A stretch of 64,000 nt of DNA from the NCBI GenBank assembly GCA_028285085.1, contig JANQQI010000055.1, forward strand, positions 62,001 through 126,000, written 5' to 3'. The translations under genes were made by a program, and so were the position numbers. The stretch's first letter is position 1, and each line of letters starts with the position of its first letter. The DNA is from Saprospiraceae bacterium (GTDB lineage Bacteria > Bacteroidota > Bacteroidia > Chitinophagales > Saprospiraceae). Under the pieces are notes generated by a model, which did not search any database, was not told where the DNA came from, and saw only the letters and a list, made by a program, of their open reading frames with translations. This document shows positions 52,988-60,815 of the stretch, one piece after another.

Positions 52988-54835
52988 ATGGCAAACATCG
53001 CAATTACTTACGACGAAGATATTTTGATTAAAGAGCAGGGGTACGATGATCATTTCCATGACCATCACCATGGCGATAAGTATCAATCTAATTTTATCAC
53101 TCACTATATTTTTACGCAGGATCATAAGATGATCGCCAAGCAGTTCCTGATTACAGGTATGATCTGGGCAATTATTGGTGCTGCGATGTCTATCGTTTTC
53201 CGCTTACAACTTGGTTTTCCTGAGGAGAGCTTGGCTTGGATCAAGCCATTACTTGGTAAGTGGATCACTGTGAACGAGGCAGGAATCGGTACGTTAGATC
53301 CTCAGTTCTATTATGCCTTGGTGACGATGCACGGGACCATACTCGTCTTCTTTGTACTGACGGCCGGACTGAGTGGAACATTCAGTAATTTATTGATTCC
53401 GTTACAGCTCGGTGCCCGCGATATGGCTTCTCCATTATTGAATATGATGTCTTACTGGTTCTTCTTCTTAGCTGGTGTCATCATGTTTGCTTCACTGTTT
53501 TTGAACACCGGACCCTTTTCGGGGGGATGGACCGCCTATCCGCCGCTTAGTGCCTTGCCGCAGGCCTCCTCGGGCTCGGCCGCAGGTATGACCTTATGGG
53601 TAGTAAGTTTGGTGATGTTTGTGGTTTCTGTACTGCTAGGTGGTATCAACTATATTACTACCGTATTGAACTTACGTACCAAAGGAATGAGCATGTGGCG
53701 TATGCCATTGACCATCTGGGCCTTCTTCGTCACAGCAATTATTGGTCTGTTGTCTTTCCCGGTACTAGCTTCTGCGTTCTTCTTAGTGATGTTTGACCGT
53801 AGTTTAGGAACAAGCTTCTTCTTAAGTGATATTTATATTGGTGGTCAAGCACTTGACCACGTTGGTGGTAGCCCGGTATTGTACCAGCACTTGTTCTGGT
53901 TCTTGGGACACCCTGAGGTATACATTATTATTCTGCCTGCGATGGGACTGGTTTCTGAGGTCATGTCTGTCCATGCGCGTAAGCCTATCTTTGGTTACAA
54001 GGCGATGGTTTACTCGATCTTGGCGATTGCCTTCTTATCCTTTATCGTTTGGGCACACCACATGTTTATGTCTGGGGTGAATCCATTTATTTCTAACTTC
54101 TTCGTAATCTTTACGCTGATTATTGCGGTACCATCTGCGGTGAAAGTATTTAACTGGATTGCGACTTTATACGGTGGTAATATTCGATTTACCTCCGCGA
54201 TGTTGTTTGCTATCGGATTCGTATCTATGTTTATCTCGGGTGGTTTGACCGGTATTTTCCTCGGTAACTCTGCCATCGATATTCAAATGCACGACACTTA
54301 TTTCGTAGTAGCTCACTTCCACATCGTAATGGGTATTGCGGCCTTCTTCGGAATGTTCGCGGGGATATACAACTGGTTCCCGAAAATGTACGGCCGCTTC
54401 ATGAATGAAACGCTTGGTAAAATCCACTTCTGGGGAACATTGATCGGTGCCTACGCGATCTTCTGGCCTATGCACTACCTTGGATTAGCGGGTGTACCTC
54501 GCCGTTACTACAGTTTCGAGACTTTCGATGCCTTTGCGCACTTCGATGCCATGAATAAGTTTATTACCATTGCTGCGATTGTGGTTTTTGCCCTTCAGCT
54601 GTTATTTGTGATTAATTTCTTCTACAGCATCTGGTACGGTAAGCGTCAGACGACCAAAAATCCATGGAAAGCAACTACGCTTGAATGGACAACACCAATC
54701 GATGCAGGTCACGGCAACTGGCCAGGTAATTTACCTGTGGTTCACCGTTGGGCATATGATTATGGTAAGGATGGGAATGATTTCATTCCGCAATATGTGC
54801 CTATTGACGAGAATGAATCTAAAGACGAACATTAG
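52988..54835 (+). CDS. ctaD: cytochrome c oxidase subunit I
   Basis: The catalytic heme-copper subunit, 615 residues, A-type. Conserved elements: MHGTILVFFVLTAGLSGTFSNLLIPL, with the low-spin heme His; HPEVYIIILPAMGLVSE, giving the CuB His and cross-linked Tyr; FIVWAHHMFMSG, the His pair; and IQMHDTYFVVAHFHIVMG with the heme ligands. The N-terminal 30 residues, before the first membrane helix, contain an unusual His-rich run (HFHDHHHGDK). It starts 55 bases after the subunit II gene. Confidence 0.96.
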   Translation: MANIAITYDEDILIKEQGYDDHFHDHHHGDKYQSNFITHYIFTQDHKMIAKQFLITGMIWAIIGAAMSIVFRLQLGFPEESLAWIKPLLGKWITVNEAGIGTLDPQFYYALVTMHGTILVFFVLTAGLSGTFSNLLIPLQLGARDMASPLLNMMSYWFFFLAGVIMFASLFLNTGPFSGGWTAYPPLSALPQASSGSAAGMTLWVVSLVMFVVSVLLGGINYITTVLNLRTKGMSMWRMPLTIWAFFVTAIIGLLSFPVLASAFFLVMFDRSLGTSFFLSDIYIGGQALDHVGGSPVLYQHLFWFLGHPEVYIIILPAMGLVSEVMSVHARKPIFGYKAMVYSILAIAFLSFIVWAHHMFMSGVNPFISNFFVIFTLIIAVPSAVKVFNWIATLYGGNIRFTSAMLFAIGFVSMFISGGLTGIFLGNSAIDIQMHDTYFVVAHFHIVMGIAAFFGMFAGIYNWFPKMYGRFMNETLGKIHFWGTLIGAYAIFWPMHYLGLAGVPRRYYSFETFDAFAHFDAMNKFITIAAIVVFALQLLFVINFFYSIWYGKRQTTKNPWKATTLEWTTPIDAGHGNWPGNLPVVHRWAYDYGKDGNDFIPQYVPIDENESKDEH

Positions 54836-54876
54836 ACGCTTTTATAGCTTCGAAAATATTTAAAGAACAGTAATTA

Positions 54877-55773
54877 GTGTACACAAAAGTAGCAGCACGC
54901 GATCAAGTTAGTCCTTCAATTCGGCAAAAGTTAGCTGATTATGGGACGCTCGTTAAGTTCCGACTTAATGTTCTGGTGGTCTTTTCCGCGGTCATGGCTT
55001 ATATGATTGCTGGTGACCGTATCAACTGGATAGGCGCTTTGGTCTTGGGACTTGGAGGCTTCTTGGTAACCGGTGCTGCAAATGCTTTAAATCAAGTTTT
55101 GGAGCGCGATACCGATAGCCTGATGAAGCGCACCGAAAATCGACCAATCGCAACTGGTCGGATGTCGGTTTCAGAAGGGGTAATGGCTGCTGGATTCATG
55201 AGCTTATTTGGCATCTTACTGCTGAGTATGTTTAACCCGTGGGCAGCGCTGCTCGGTACGATCTCTTTGATTATTTATGCCTTTGTGTACACGCCGATGA
55301 AAAAAGTCAGCTCATTAGCAGTGCTGGTCGGGGCTATCCCCGGAGCATTGCCGATGATGATTGGCTGTGTGGCAATTGAAGGAGAACTGACGATGCTGGC
55401 CATCGCGCTATTTGCTATCCAGTTCTTCTGGCAGTTTCCCCACTTTTGGGCGATTGCTTGGTTAGCTTTTGAAGATTACTCTAAAGCGGGTTTTCACTTG
55501 CTGCCATCTGAACGCGGTGTACGCAATAATAATGCTGGTTTGCAATCCTTTTATTATACTTTGCTATTGCTTCCGGCAAGTCTATTGCCGATGTTTTTAG
55601 GACAAACCGGGATTATTTCTACTATCGTTGTAATAATGGCGGGTGCCTACTATGGTTGGTGCGCTTGGCGCTTTTACAGAGAGGAGACGCGGGCTACGGC
55701 ACGTCGCTTAATGTTCTGTTCTTTTATTTATTTGCCAGTGGTTTTATTTGCCTTATTTTTTGATAAAATATAA
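54877..55773 (+). CDS. ctaB: protoheme IX farnesyltransferase
   Basis: Makes heme O from protoheme and farnesyl diphosphate, needed for the A-type heme of the oxidase. The 298-residue membrane protein has the prenyltransferase motif NALNQVLERDTDSLMKRTENRPIATGRM and the second aspartate-region segment FAIQFFWQFPHFWAIAWLAFEDYSKAGFHLLP. The start is GTG at 54877, as no ATG lies close. It follows subunit I by 41 bases. ctaA (heme A synthase) is not in the window. Confidence 0.93.
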   Translation: MYTKVAARDQVSPSIRQKLADYGTLVKFRLNVLVVFSAVMAYMIAGDRINWIGALVLGLGGFLVTGAANALNQVLERDTDSLMKRTENRPIATGRMSVSEGVMAAGFMSLFGILLLSMFNPWAALLGTISLIIYAFVYTPMKKVSSLAVLVGAIPGALPMMIGCVAIEGELTMLAIALFAIQFFWQFPHFWAIAWLAFEDYSKAGFHLLPSERGVRNNNAGLQSFYYTLLLLPASLLPMFLGQTGIISTIVVIMAGAYYGWCAWRFYREETRATARRLMFCSFIYLPVVLFALFFDKI

Positions 55774-55778
55774 GTGAG

Positions 55779-56363
55779 ATGAATGTGGCATTGACGACGA
55801 ATAATACTAGAAGAAATAAGATTCATCCTCAGAAGTTTGCCCTTTGGGTAGGATGTGCGAGTATGACCATGATGTTTATGGCTTTCACCAGTGCCTACAT
55901 TGTTCGTCAGGCAGGAGGGGATTGGCTAGAATTCATCATGCCGAATATTTTTCTAGTGAGCACCGGAGTATTACTTTTAAGTAGCATCAGTTTACATGCC
56001 TCTTTTATTTCTTTCAAAAAAGGAAATGAGCAGCTGTATAAAGGCCTGATGATTACCACTTTTATTCTGGGAGCGACATTTTTGGTATTACAATATCAGG
56101 GCTGGTCGGCCCTTTATGACATTGGGGTAGTGTTTGATGGTAATCCATCCGGCTCCTTTGTTTATGTTATTTCAGGTTTTCACGCAGCGCATTTGCTGGC
56201 GGGATTGGCGGTTTTAACCGTTGCTTTGATTCATGCATTTGCCTTGCCGTTTAAACTGACGCCAAAACGAAAGCTACGTTTTGAATTGACGTTGACTTTT
56301 TGGCATTTTTTGGATTTTCTGTGGATCTATTTGATCACGTTTATATTACTACAACAATCATAG
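55779..56363 (+). CDS. cytochrome oxidase subunit III-like protein (short)
   Basis: A 194-residue membrane protein with about five helices in the subunit III pattern: FALWVGCASMTMMFMAFTSAYIVRQAGGDW, GSFVYVISGFHAAHLLAGLAVL and ELTLTFWHFLDFLWIYLITFILL. The FHAAHLLAG and WHFLDFLW motifs match the subunit III family. Five bases separate it from ctaB. A second, longer subunit III gene follows; a tandem pair is common in Bacteroidota oxidase loci, and this short copy is probably an extra or assembly-related subunit III. Confidence 0.88.
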   Translation: MNVALTTNNTRRNKIHPQKFALWVGCASMTMMFMAFTSAYIVRQAGGDWLEFIMPNIFLVSTGVLLLSSISLHASFISFKKGNEQLYKGLMITTFILGATFLVLQYQGWSALYDIGVVFDGNPSGSFVYVISGFHAAHLLAGLAVLTVALIHAFALPFKLTPKRKLRFELTLTFWHFLDFLWIYLITFILLQQS

Positions 56364-56421
56364 AGTAGTTATTATTTCAATTACAAACAAAGACATTAGA
56401 TAGTCTTAAACTAAATCAAGA

Positions 56422-57468
56422 ATGGCTACAGACACCGTTTTACACGATGAAACTTTAGAGCAAAAAGGCGCTTGGGACGGCGGGAAAAAGCCTTTTAAGG
56501 CGAGTTATGGGAAATTGATGATGTGGTATTTCCTGCTTTCGGATGCTTTTACCTTTGCAGGATTTCTAATTGCCTATGGTGCCCTACGTTTCAGTATGCC
56601 AACTTGGCCCGTACCGGATTTCGTATTTGCGAAAGCACCTTTCTTACACGGCGAGTGGCCCCTCATTTTCGTAACCTTTATGACGTTCGTCCTGATCATC
56701 AGTTCGGTGACTATGGTAAGAGCGGTGCAGGAAGGGCATCGGGAAAATAAAAATGGCGTTGTTTTTTGGATGCTATTGACAGTAGTTGGTGGTGCGGGGT
56801 TCTTGGGCTGTCAGGCTTGGGAGTGGAATACCCTGATTGCTGCGGAAGGCATGACCGTTACAACTAATCCTTTTTCTAATCATACCGAAGGCGGTATCTA
56901 TGTTACCGGTGAAGAAATGGAAAGCAAGGGCTTCAAAAAAGTAGTCGTTGGCGGTGATGACCATCATGGGGACGACCACGGTGGAGGACACAGTGAAGGC
57001 CATGGAGATGAGGCGCACGGACACGGTGGAGATCACCATAGTATTACCTACTATCTTGCCCCAGATACTGAGGACATTCCCGAAAATCGTTATTTCGTTA
57101 AGAGTGATCACGAAGGTGTGGTGAAAGCTGGCGAGGAATTCTCTGAAGGTAGCCCTTATCTGATCACTTTTGGACATGGCTCACACATGTACGAATATGG
57201 TGCTTATACTACGCCAGAAGATGGTCAAATTAAAAAGGAAGAATTTGGTCCTAAGGCCTTTGGTGCCTTGTTTTTCTTTATCACAGGCTTCCACGGCTTC
57301 CACGTATTATCCGGGGTAGCGTTCTTACTCGTGATTCTGATTAATGTGGCTAGTGGCTTGTACGTCAAGCGTAAAAATGGCTACGAAATGGTGGAGAAAA
57401 TTGGATTGTACTGGCACTTTGTAGATTTGGTGTGGGTATTCGTATTCCTTGTATTCTACCTATTGTAA
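56422..57468 (+). CDS. ctaE: cytochrome c oxidase subunit III with a His-rich loop
   Basis: A 348-residue subunit III. Helical core segments are MMWYFLLSDAFTFAGFLIAYGALRF, GAGFLGCQAWEWNTLI, FFFITGFHGFHVLSGVAFLLVIL and IGLYWHFVDLVWVFVFLVFYLL. Between helices 4 and 5 there is a long soluble insertion (residues ~145-285) containing a run of His, Asp and Gly (GDDHHGDDHGGGHSEGHGDEAHGHGGDHH) not found in standard subunit III. The insertion should face the outside and could bind metal ions. Confidence 0.92.
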   Translation: MATDTVLHDETLEQKGAWDGGKKPFKASYGKLMMWYFLLSDAFTFAGFLIAYGALRFSMPTWPVPDFVFAKAPFLHGEWPLIFVTFMTFVLIISSVTMVRAVQEGHRENKNGVVFWMLLTVVGGAGFLGCQAWEWNTLIAAEGMTVTTNPFSNHTEGGIYVTGEEMESKGFKKVVVGGDDHHGDDHGGGHSEGHGDEAHGHGGDHHSITYYLAPDTEDIPENRYFVKSDHEGVVKAGEEFSEGSPYLITFGHGSHMYEYGAYTTPEDGQIKKEEFGPKAFGALFFFITGFHGFHVLSGVAFLLVILINVASGLYVKRKNGYEMVEKIGLYWHFVDLVWVFVFLVFYLL

Positions 57469-57503
57469 AAAATCAATTAGACCATTCTTAAATTACTTAT
57501 ATC

Positions 57504-57905
57504 ATGGGATTATCCTACGAAGAATCAAAAAAAGTTGTTTTTAAAGGACTCATTCTGTTGGGTGTAGTGACGATTGTGGAAGTATTGATCGCACTGGTTG
57601 GAAACGGCCACGTTATTGAAGGATTCACTTTACCGCGCATCATCATGTATCCACTCATGATTGGTTTGAGTCTTTATAAAGCCTATTTCATCGTCTACGA
57701 ATTCATGCACATGCGCTATGAAGTGAAAGGTTTGGCGATGAGTGTTTTGCTACCTACTTTGCTTTTGGTTTGGGCTATCGTTGCCTTTTTCCAGGAAGGA
57801 AGTTCTTGGAACCAGCGCCGTGAGCAAATTAAGGAAAAAGATAAGATAGAGCTAGAGGGGCAGACTGGCATGTTGTTGCCACCTGCAACTAAAGATATGC
57901 AGTAA
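57504..57905 (+). CDS. cytochrome c oxidase subunit IV (prokaryotic, COX4-like)
   Basis: A 133-residue membrane protein with three hydrophobic helices (FKGLILLGVVTIVEVLIALVGN, IIMYPLMIGLSLYKAYFIVYEFMHMRYEV, AMSVLLPTLLLVWAIVAFF). The YFIVYEFMHM segment is typical of the small bacterial subunit IV family. It is the last gene of the main respiratory operon; a strong terminator follows about 85 bases downstream. Confidence 0.88.
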   Translation: MGLSYEESKKVVFKGLILLGVVTIVEVLIALVGNGHVIEGFTLPRIIMYPLMIGLSLYKAYFIVYEFMHMRYEVKGLAMSVLLPTLLLVWAIVAFFQEGSSWNQRREQIKEKDKIELEGQTGMLLPPATKDMQ

Positions 57906-57989
57906 TCACAGTAAATATTCTATACCGACTTTTGAGAGAATAAGGTAAAAGAAATTTACGGGCTGCAACGAAAAATATACTGAATGATG

Positions 57990-58018
57990 AGGCGAGACGT
58001 AACAATCTCGCCTTTTCT
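57990..58018 (+). terminator. Rho-independent terminator of the respiratory operon
   Basis: A perfect stem of GGCGAGA (57991-57997) with TCTCGCC (58006-58012), extended by an A-T pair, eight-base loop, followed by TTTTCT. It ends the act/cta transcript. Confidence 0.9.
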
Positions 58019-58165
58019 ATAGCTAGAACTAAGGTTAGATTGTAACGGCATTGTCAACTTTCTAAATGGCCCTCAACTACTTTAGTGCTGTGCCGTTTTA
58101 GTAGTAATTTAGCGATACAAAGCAGAAGGAGAAGACAAAACCCTCCATATGTTAAATTGGCATCA

Positions 58166-58849
58166 ATGAGCAAGAATAAAAATTCATATTGGAAAGCAGC
58201 GGCCCTACTCCTTTTCTTGATTGGGCTTCCTTTGGGGTCTTGGTATTACCTTCGAGCTGGTTACAATTACCAAAAGCAATTAATGGAAGATTTACGCGAT
58301 TACGGTCAGATCAATAACGTAAATCTTAAAGTAGAAAACCAGTCTCGGGATACCATGGCCTACCAAGATTTCCACGGTAAATTTTTGGTAGCCACTTTCA
58401 CCAGCCCACAAGCCGCTAGTTATAGCAAGATTCGTGATTACCAGCGTAAAATCTGGGATCAGTTTCACGACCACGATAGCTTGGTTATCCTGAGCCATAG
58501 CTTGCATTCCAAGCCATTGGAAATCATTGATCTGGGAAAAGAACATACTAAGGACCAAGCCCAGTTACAGTACGTCAACAGCAGTCCCTCCGGCATGAAG
58601 CAGTTGCTAAAGCATTATGGTGTGCCACAAATTGAAGCGGATAGTCGGGATTCTATTATTGTCCAAACCGTTCAATCGGTCCCCGTTGACTATCCCTACT
58701 TTGTGCTGGTTGATAGTAAGGGAAGTATTAAAAATTATTATGATGTGAATAACCACCAATCGGTGAGTCGATTAGTGGAACATTTGGCTTTGGTACTACC
58801 ACGTAAGAAGCGAGAAAAAGCGGTAGTAAAACGCAAAAAAGAGAAATAG
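58166..58849 (+). CDS. SCO1/SenC-like protein without copper-binding residues
   Basis: A 227-residue membrane-anchored protein from the ATG at 58166; an upstream GTG-initiated extension to 58085 looks unlikely. One membrane helix (AALLLFLIGLPLGSWYYL) is followed by a thioredoxin-fold domain of SCO type: GKFLVATFTSPQAASYSKIRDYQRKIWDQF, LVILSHSL and DYPYFVLVDSKGSIKNYYDVNNHQSVSRLVEHL. The family CxxxC copper site would fall in the TSPQAAS segment, but there is no Cys anywhere in the protein, and the conserved His before FVLVD is replaced by Tyr-Pro-Tyr. It cannot bind copper in the usual way, yet its place at the end of the oxidase locus suggests an assembly role. The C-terminus is strongly basic. 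Confidence 0.75.
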   Translation: MSKNKNSYWKAAALLLFLIGLPLGSWYYLRAGYNYQKQLMEDLRDYGQINNVNLKVENQSRDTMAYQDFHGKFLVATFTSPQAASYSKIRDYQRKIWDQFHDHDSLVILSHSLHSKPLEIIDLGKEHTKDQAQLQYVNSSPSGMKQLLKHYGVPQIEADSRDSIIVQTVQSVPVDYPYFVLVDSKGSIKNYYDVNNHQSVSRLVEHLALVLPRKKREKAVVKRKKEK

Positions 58850-58851
58850 AT

Positions 58852-59388
58852 ATGGACGCCAATCTTCAACTGGCCAAAAAGTTAAATCGATTAGCCTGGG
58901 TTGTAACGATAGTTGTGCTATTGCTGGTAGGACTCATGCGTCGCGTTAAGATTCCACTGCCCGACGGTTGGGACTTTGGATTCTTACCACCGGTTCATGC
59001 TACACTTAATGCGTTGACGGCGGTGGTATTGATCATCGCGTATTACTTCATCCGCCGTAAGCAAGTTGAGAATCACCGTCGTGCAATTTATGTAGCGATG
59101 GGATTATCAGTTCTTTTTCTACTATCCTACGTCACCTATCACTTCACCACGCCAGAAACGCTGTATTGCGGTGAAGGCAATATTCGTATTCTGTATTTCA
59201 TCTTATTGATTACGCATATCGTTTTGGCGGCCCTCATTTTGCCTTTTATCCTGTTCACTTTTATCCGAGCGTATACAGGACAAATTGAGCGGCATCGGAA
59301 AATGGCACGTTGGGTTTTTCCATTGTGGCTTTATGTAGCGATTACGGGGCCGATCTGCTATCTGATGCTCATGCCTTGCTATAACTAG
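58852..59388 (+). CDS. DUF420 (CtaM-like) oxidase assembly membrane protein
   Basis: A 178-residue protein with four to five membrane helices, family DUF420. It is recognised by FLPPVHATLNALTAVVLIIAYYFIRR, AIYVAMGLSVLFLLSYVTYH, LLITHIVLAALILPFIL and HRKMARWVFPLWLYVAITGPICYLML. DUF420/CtaM proteins are needed for heme-copper oxidase assembly in some Firmicutes. It starts two bases after the SCO-like gene, so the two are co-translated. Confidence 0.88.
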   Translation: MDANLQLAKKLNRLAWVVTIVVLLLVGLMRRVKIPLPDGWDFGFLPPVHATLNALTAVVLIIAYYFIRRKQVENHRRAIYVAMGLSVLFLLSYVTYHFTTPETLYCGEGNIRILYFILLITHIVLAALILPFILFTFIRAYTGQIERHRKMARWVFPLWLYVAITGPICYLMLMPCYN

Positions 59389-59419
59389 GTCAAGGCATCG
59401 TCAAAGAATAGCTACAAGC

Positions 59420-59450
59420 TTGAATTGCACTTGATTTGATTGTATTTTTG
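59420..59450 (+). promoter_or_regulatory. promoter for the CxxC small membrane protein gene
   Basis: TTG (59420-59422), a 20-base spacer and TATTTTTG (59443-59450), sixteen bases before the ATG. This is as good a match as the act operon promoter, with the same spacing. Confidence 0.65.
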
Positions 59451-59465
59451 TAAAAAAGTAACACG

Positions 59466-59699
59466 ATGAAAAAAGTCTGGATAAAATGGAGTTTGGTCGT
59501 ATTACTGTTCGTTACTGCGGCGAGCATACAACCCGAGCCAGTAGCGGCACAATGTTCTATGTGTCGGATGGCTACTGAAAAGGGAGGAGAGGAGACCAAA
59601 GGCATCAATAACGGCATCCTCTATATGCTGGGTATGCCTTATTTCATCGTGGGGGCCATTGGCTATGTCTGGTGGCGTAATCGACGCAAAGAGGAGTAA
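59466..59699 (+). CDS. small CxxC membrane protein of the oxidase region
   Basis: A 77-residue protein: signal-like helix (WSLVVLLFVTAASI), then AQCSMCRMATEKGG, and a C-terminal membrane helix (GILYMLGMPYFIVGAIGYVWW) with a basic end. The CSMC motif would lie in the periplasm just after the cleavage site. From memory, similar short proteins follow SCO and DUF420 genes in other Bacteroidota oxidase loci; the function is unknown but copper or thiol handling during oxidase assembly is a fair guess. It has a strong promoter of its own. Confidence 0.75.
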   Translation: MKKVWIKWSLVVLLFVTAASIQPEPVAAQCSMCRMATEKGGEETKGINNGILYMLGMPYFIVGAIGYVWWRNRRKEE

Positions 59700-59720
59700 T
59701 CATTCTTAAATACTCTTTTC

Positions 59721-60428
59721 CTACACAAAATCTGAGATTAGTTTTTTTACTACCATCGGTAAGCCTACTGTTGCAGGCTCTTCAACGACGTGTAAATTGC
59801 CGCTTCGCGATAACTCGTAGTTAATAGAGGGCCTTGGATCAACGTAGTAAACTGGAATGTTGGCTGGGGCGTAATCGACTAAACCCGCCGCGGGGTATAC
59901 CTGCATCGAGGTGCCAACGATGATTACTGCATCTGCTTGTGTAGTGATCTCGGCAGCTCGACTCAATTCCGGTACCATTTCTCCAAACCAAACGATGTGG
60001 GGCCGTAATTGAGCACCTTTATCACATTTGTCACCTAATAAGATATCACCATTGATGGGATAGACAAGTGATTCGTCGATTGTACTTCGGGCTTTGCGTA
60101 GCTCACCGTGGAGATGAATAATATTCGAGCTACCCGCCCGCTCGTGCAGATCATCTACATTTTGAGTAATCACCCAAACATCGAAGTTTTGCTCTAATTC
60201 GACCAAGCTCAAATGACCAAGATTGGGCGCAACTTCGTTAAGCTGTCTACGGCGTTGGTTATAAAAATCAAGGACTAATTCCCGATTTCGGCGCCAACCC
60301 TCCGGGGAGGCCACTTCCATTACATCGTGCCCTTCCCAAAGCCCATTGGCATCCCGGAAAGTCTTTATGCCACTTTCGGCACTGATTCCAGCACCGCTCA
60401 TCACGACTATCTTTTTCATGGTATTCAA
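59721..60428 (-). CDS. sirtuin (SIR2-family NAD-dependent protein deacylase)
   Basis: A 235-residue class III-type sirtuin. NAD-binding motifs: GAGISAESGIKTFRDANGLWEG, TQNVDDLHERAGS and IIHLHGEL, in which His is catalytic. Tyr and Arg in DFYNQRRRQL match the pair that recognises succinyl/malonyl lysine in class III enzymes. The zinc-ribbon region (RKARSTIDESLVYPINGDILLGDKCDKGAQLRPHIVWFGE) holds only one Cys instead of four, so structural zinc is probably absent. It is the last gene of a minus-strand operon, six bases after the cupin gene. Confidence 0.88.
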   Translation of the reverse strand: MNTMKKIVVMSGAGISAESGIKTFRDANGLWEGHDVMEVASPEGWRRNRELVLDFYNQRRRQLNEVAPNLGHLSLVELEQNFDVWVITQNVDDLHERAGSSNIIHLHGELRKARSTIDESLVYPINGDILLGDKCDKGAQLRPHIVWFGEMVPELSRAAEITTQADAVIIVGTSMQVYPAAGLVDYAPANIPVYYVDPRPSINYELSRSGNLHVVEEPATVGLPMVVKKLISDFV

Positions 60429-60434
60429 TTTGGA

Positions 60435-60806
60435 TTATTTGTTTTCTAGATCCTGATATTTGTCTACTTGGAACCCTGGTTGACAGATACATAAAAAAAT
60501 CAAATCCTCTGTACCTGTATTTCGGATACGTTGGGCACTTCCTGCGGGAATGAAAACGCTATCGCCAGCTTGTATTTCGCCTAGTGAGCGGTTATCGATT
60601 TCCATCAAACCGGTGCCCGTCAATATATAATACAATTCATCCGTTTCTACTAAAGCATGCCAAGCCGTTATTTCTCCGACGCTTACTCGGGCTTGTGCTA
60701 CTGAAAAACCAGGGTGTCGACTTTCGTTGAATAATTCTCGAATATAACAGCGTTCATCGGTATAAAATTCAGGCCGTTCGCCCTTTCGAATAATTTGAGC
60801 TGACAT
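60435..60806 (-). CDS. single-domain cupin protein
   Basis: A 123-residue cupin. The two barrel motifs are seen in ITAWHALVETDELYYILTGTGLMEIDN and AGDSVFIPAGSAQRIRNTGTEDLIFLCIC. The usual GxHxH part of motif 1 is represented by AWHALVETDE, which keeps one His and an acidic residue, so metal binding is possible but not certain. It could be a small isomerase or a sensor. It lies nine bases from the NAD(P)HX repair gene, in the same operon. Confidence 0.8.
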   Translation of the reverse strand: MSAQIIRKGERPEFYTDERCYIRELFNESRHPGFSVAQARVSVGEITAWHALVETDELYYILTGTGLMEIDNRSLGEIQAGDSVFIPAGSAQRIRNTGTEDLIFLCICQPGFQVDKYQDLENK

Positions 60807-60815
60807 GATATTACG

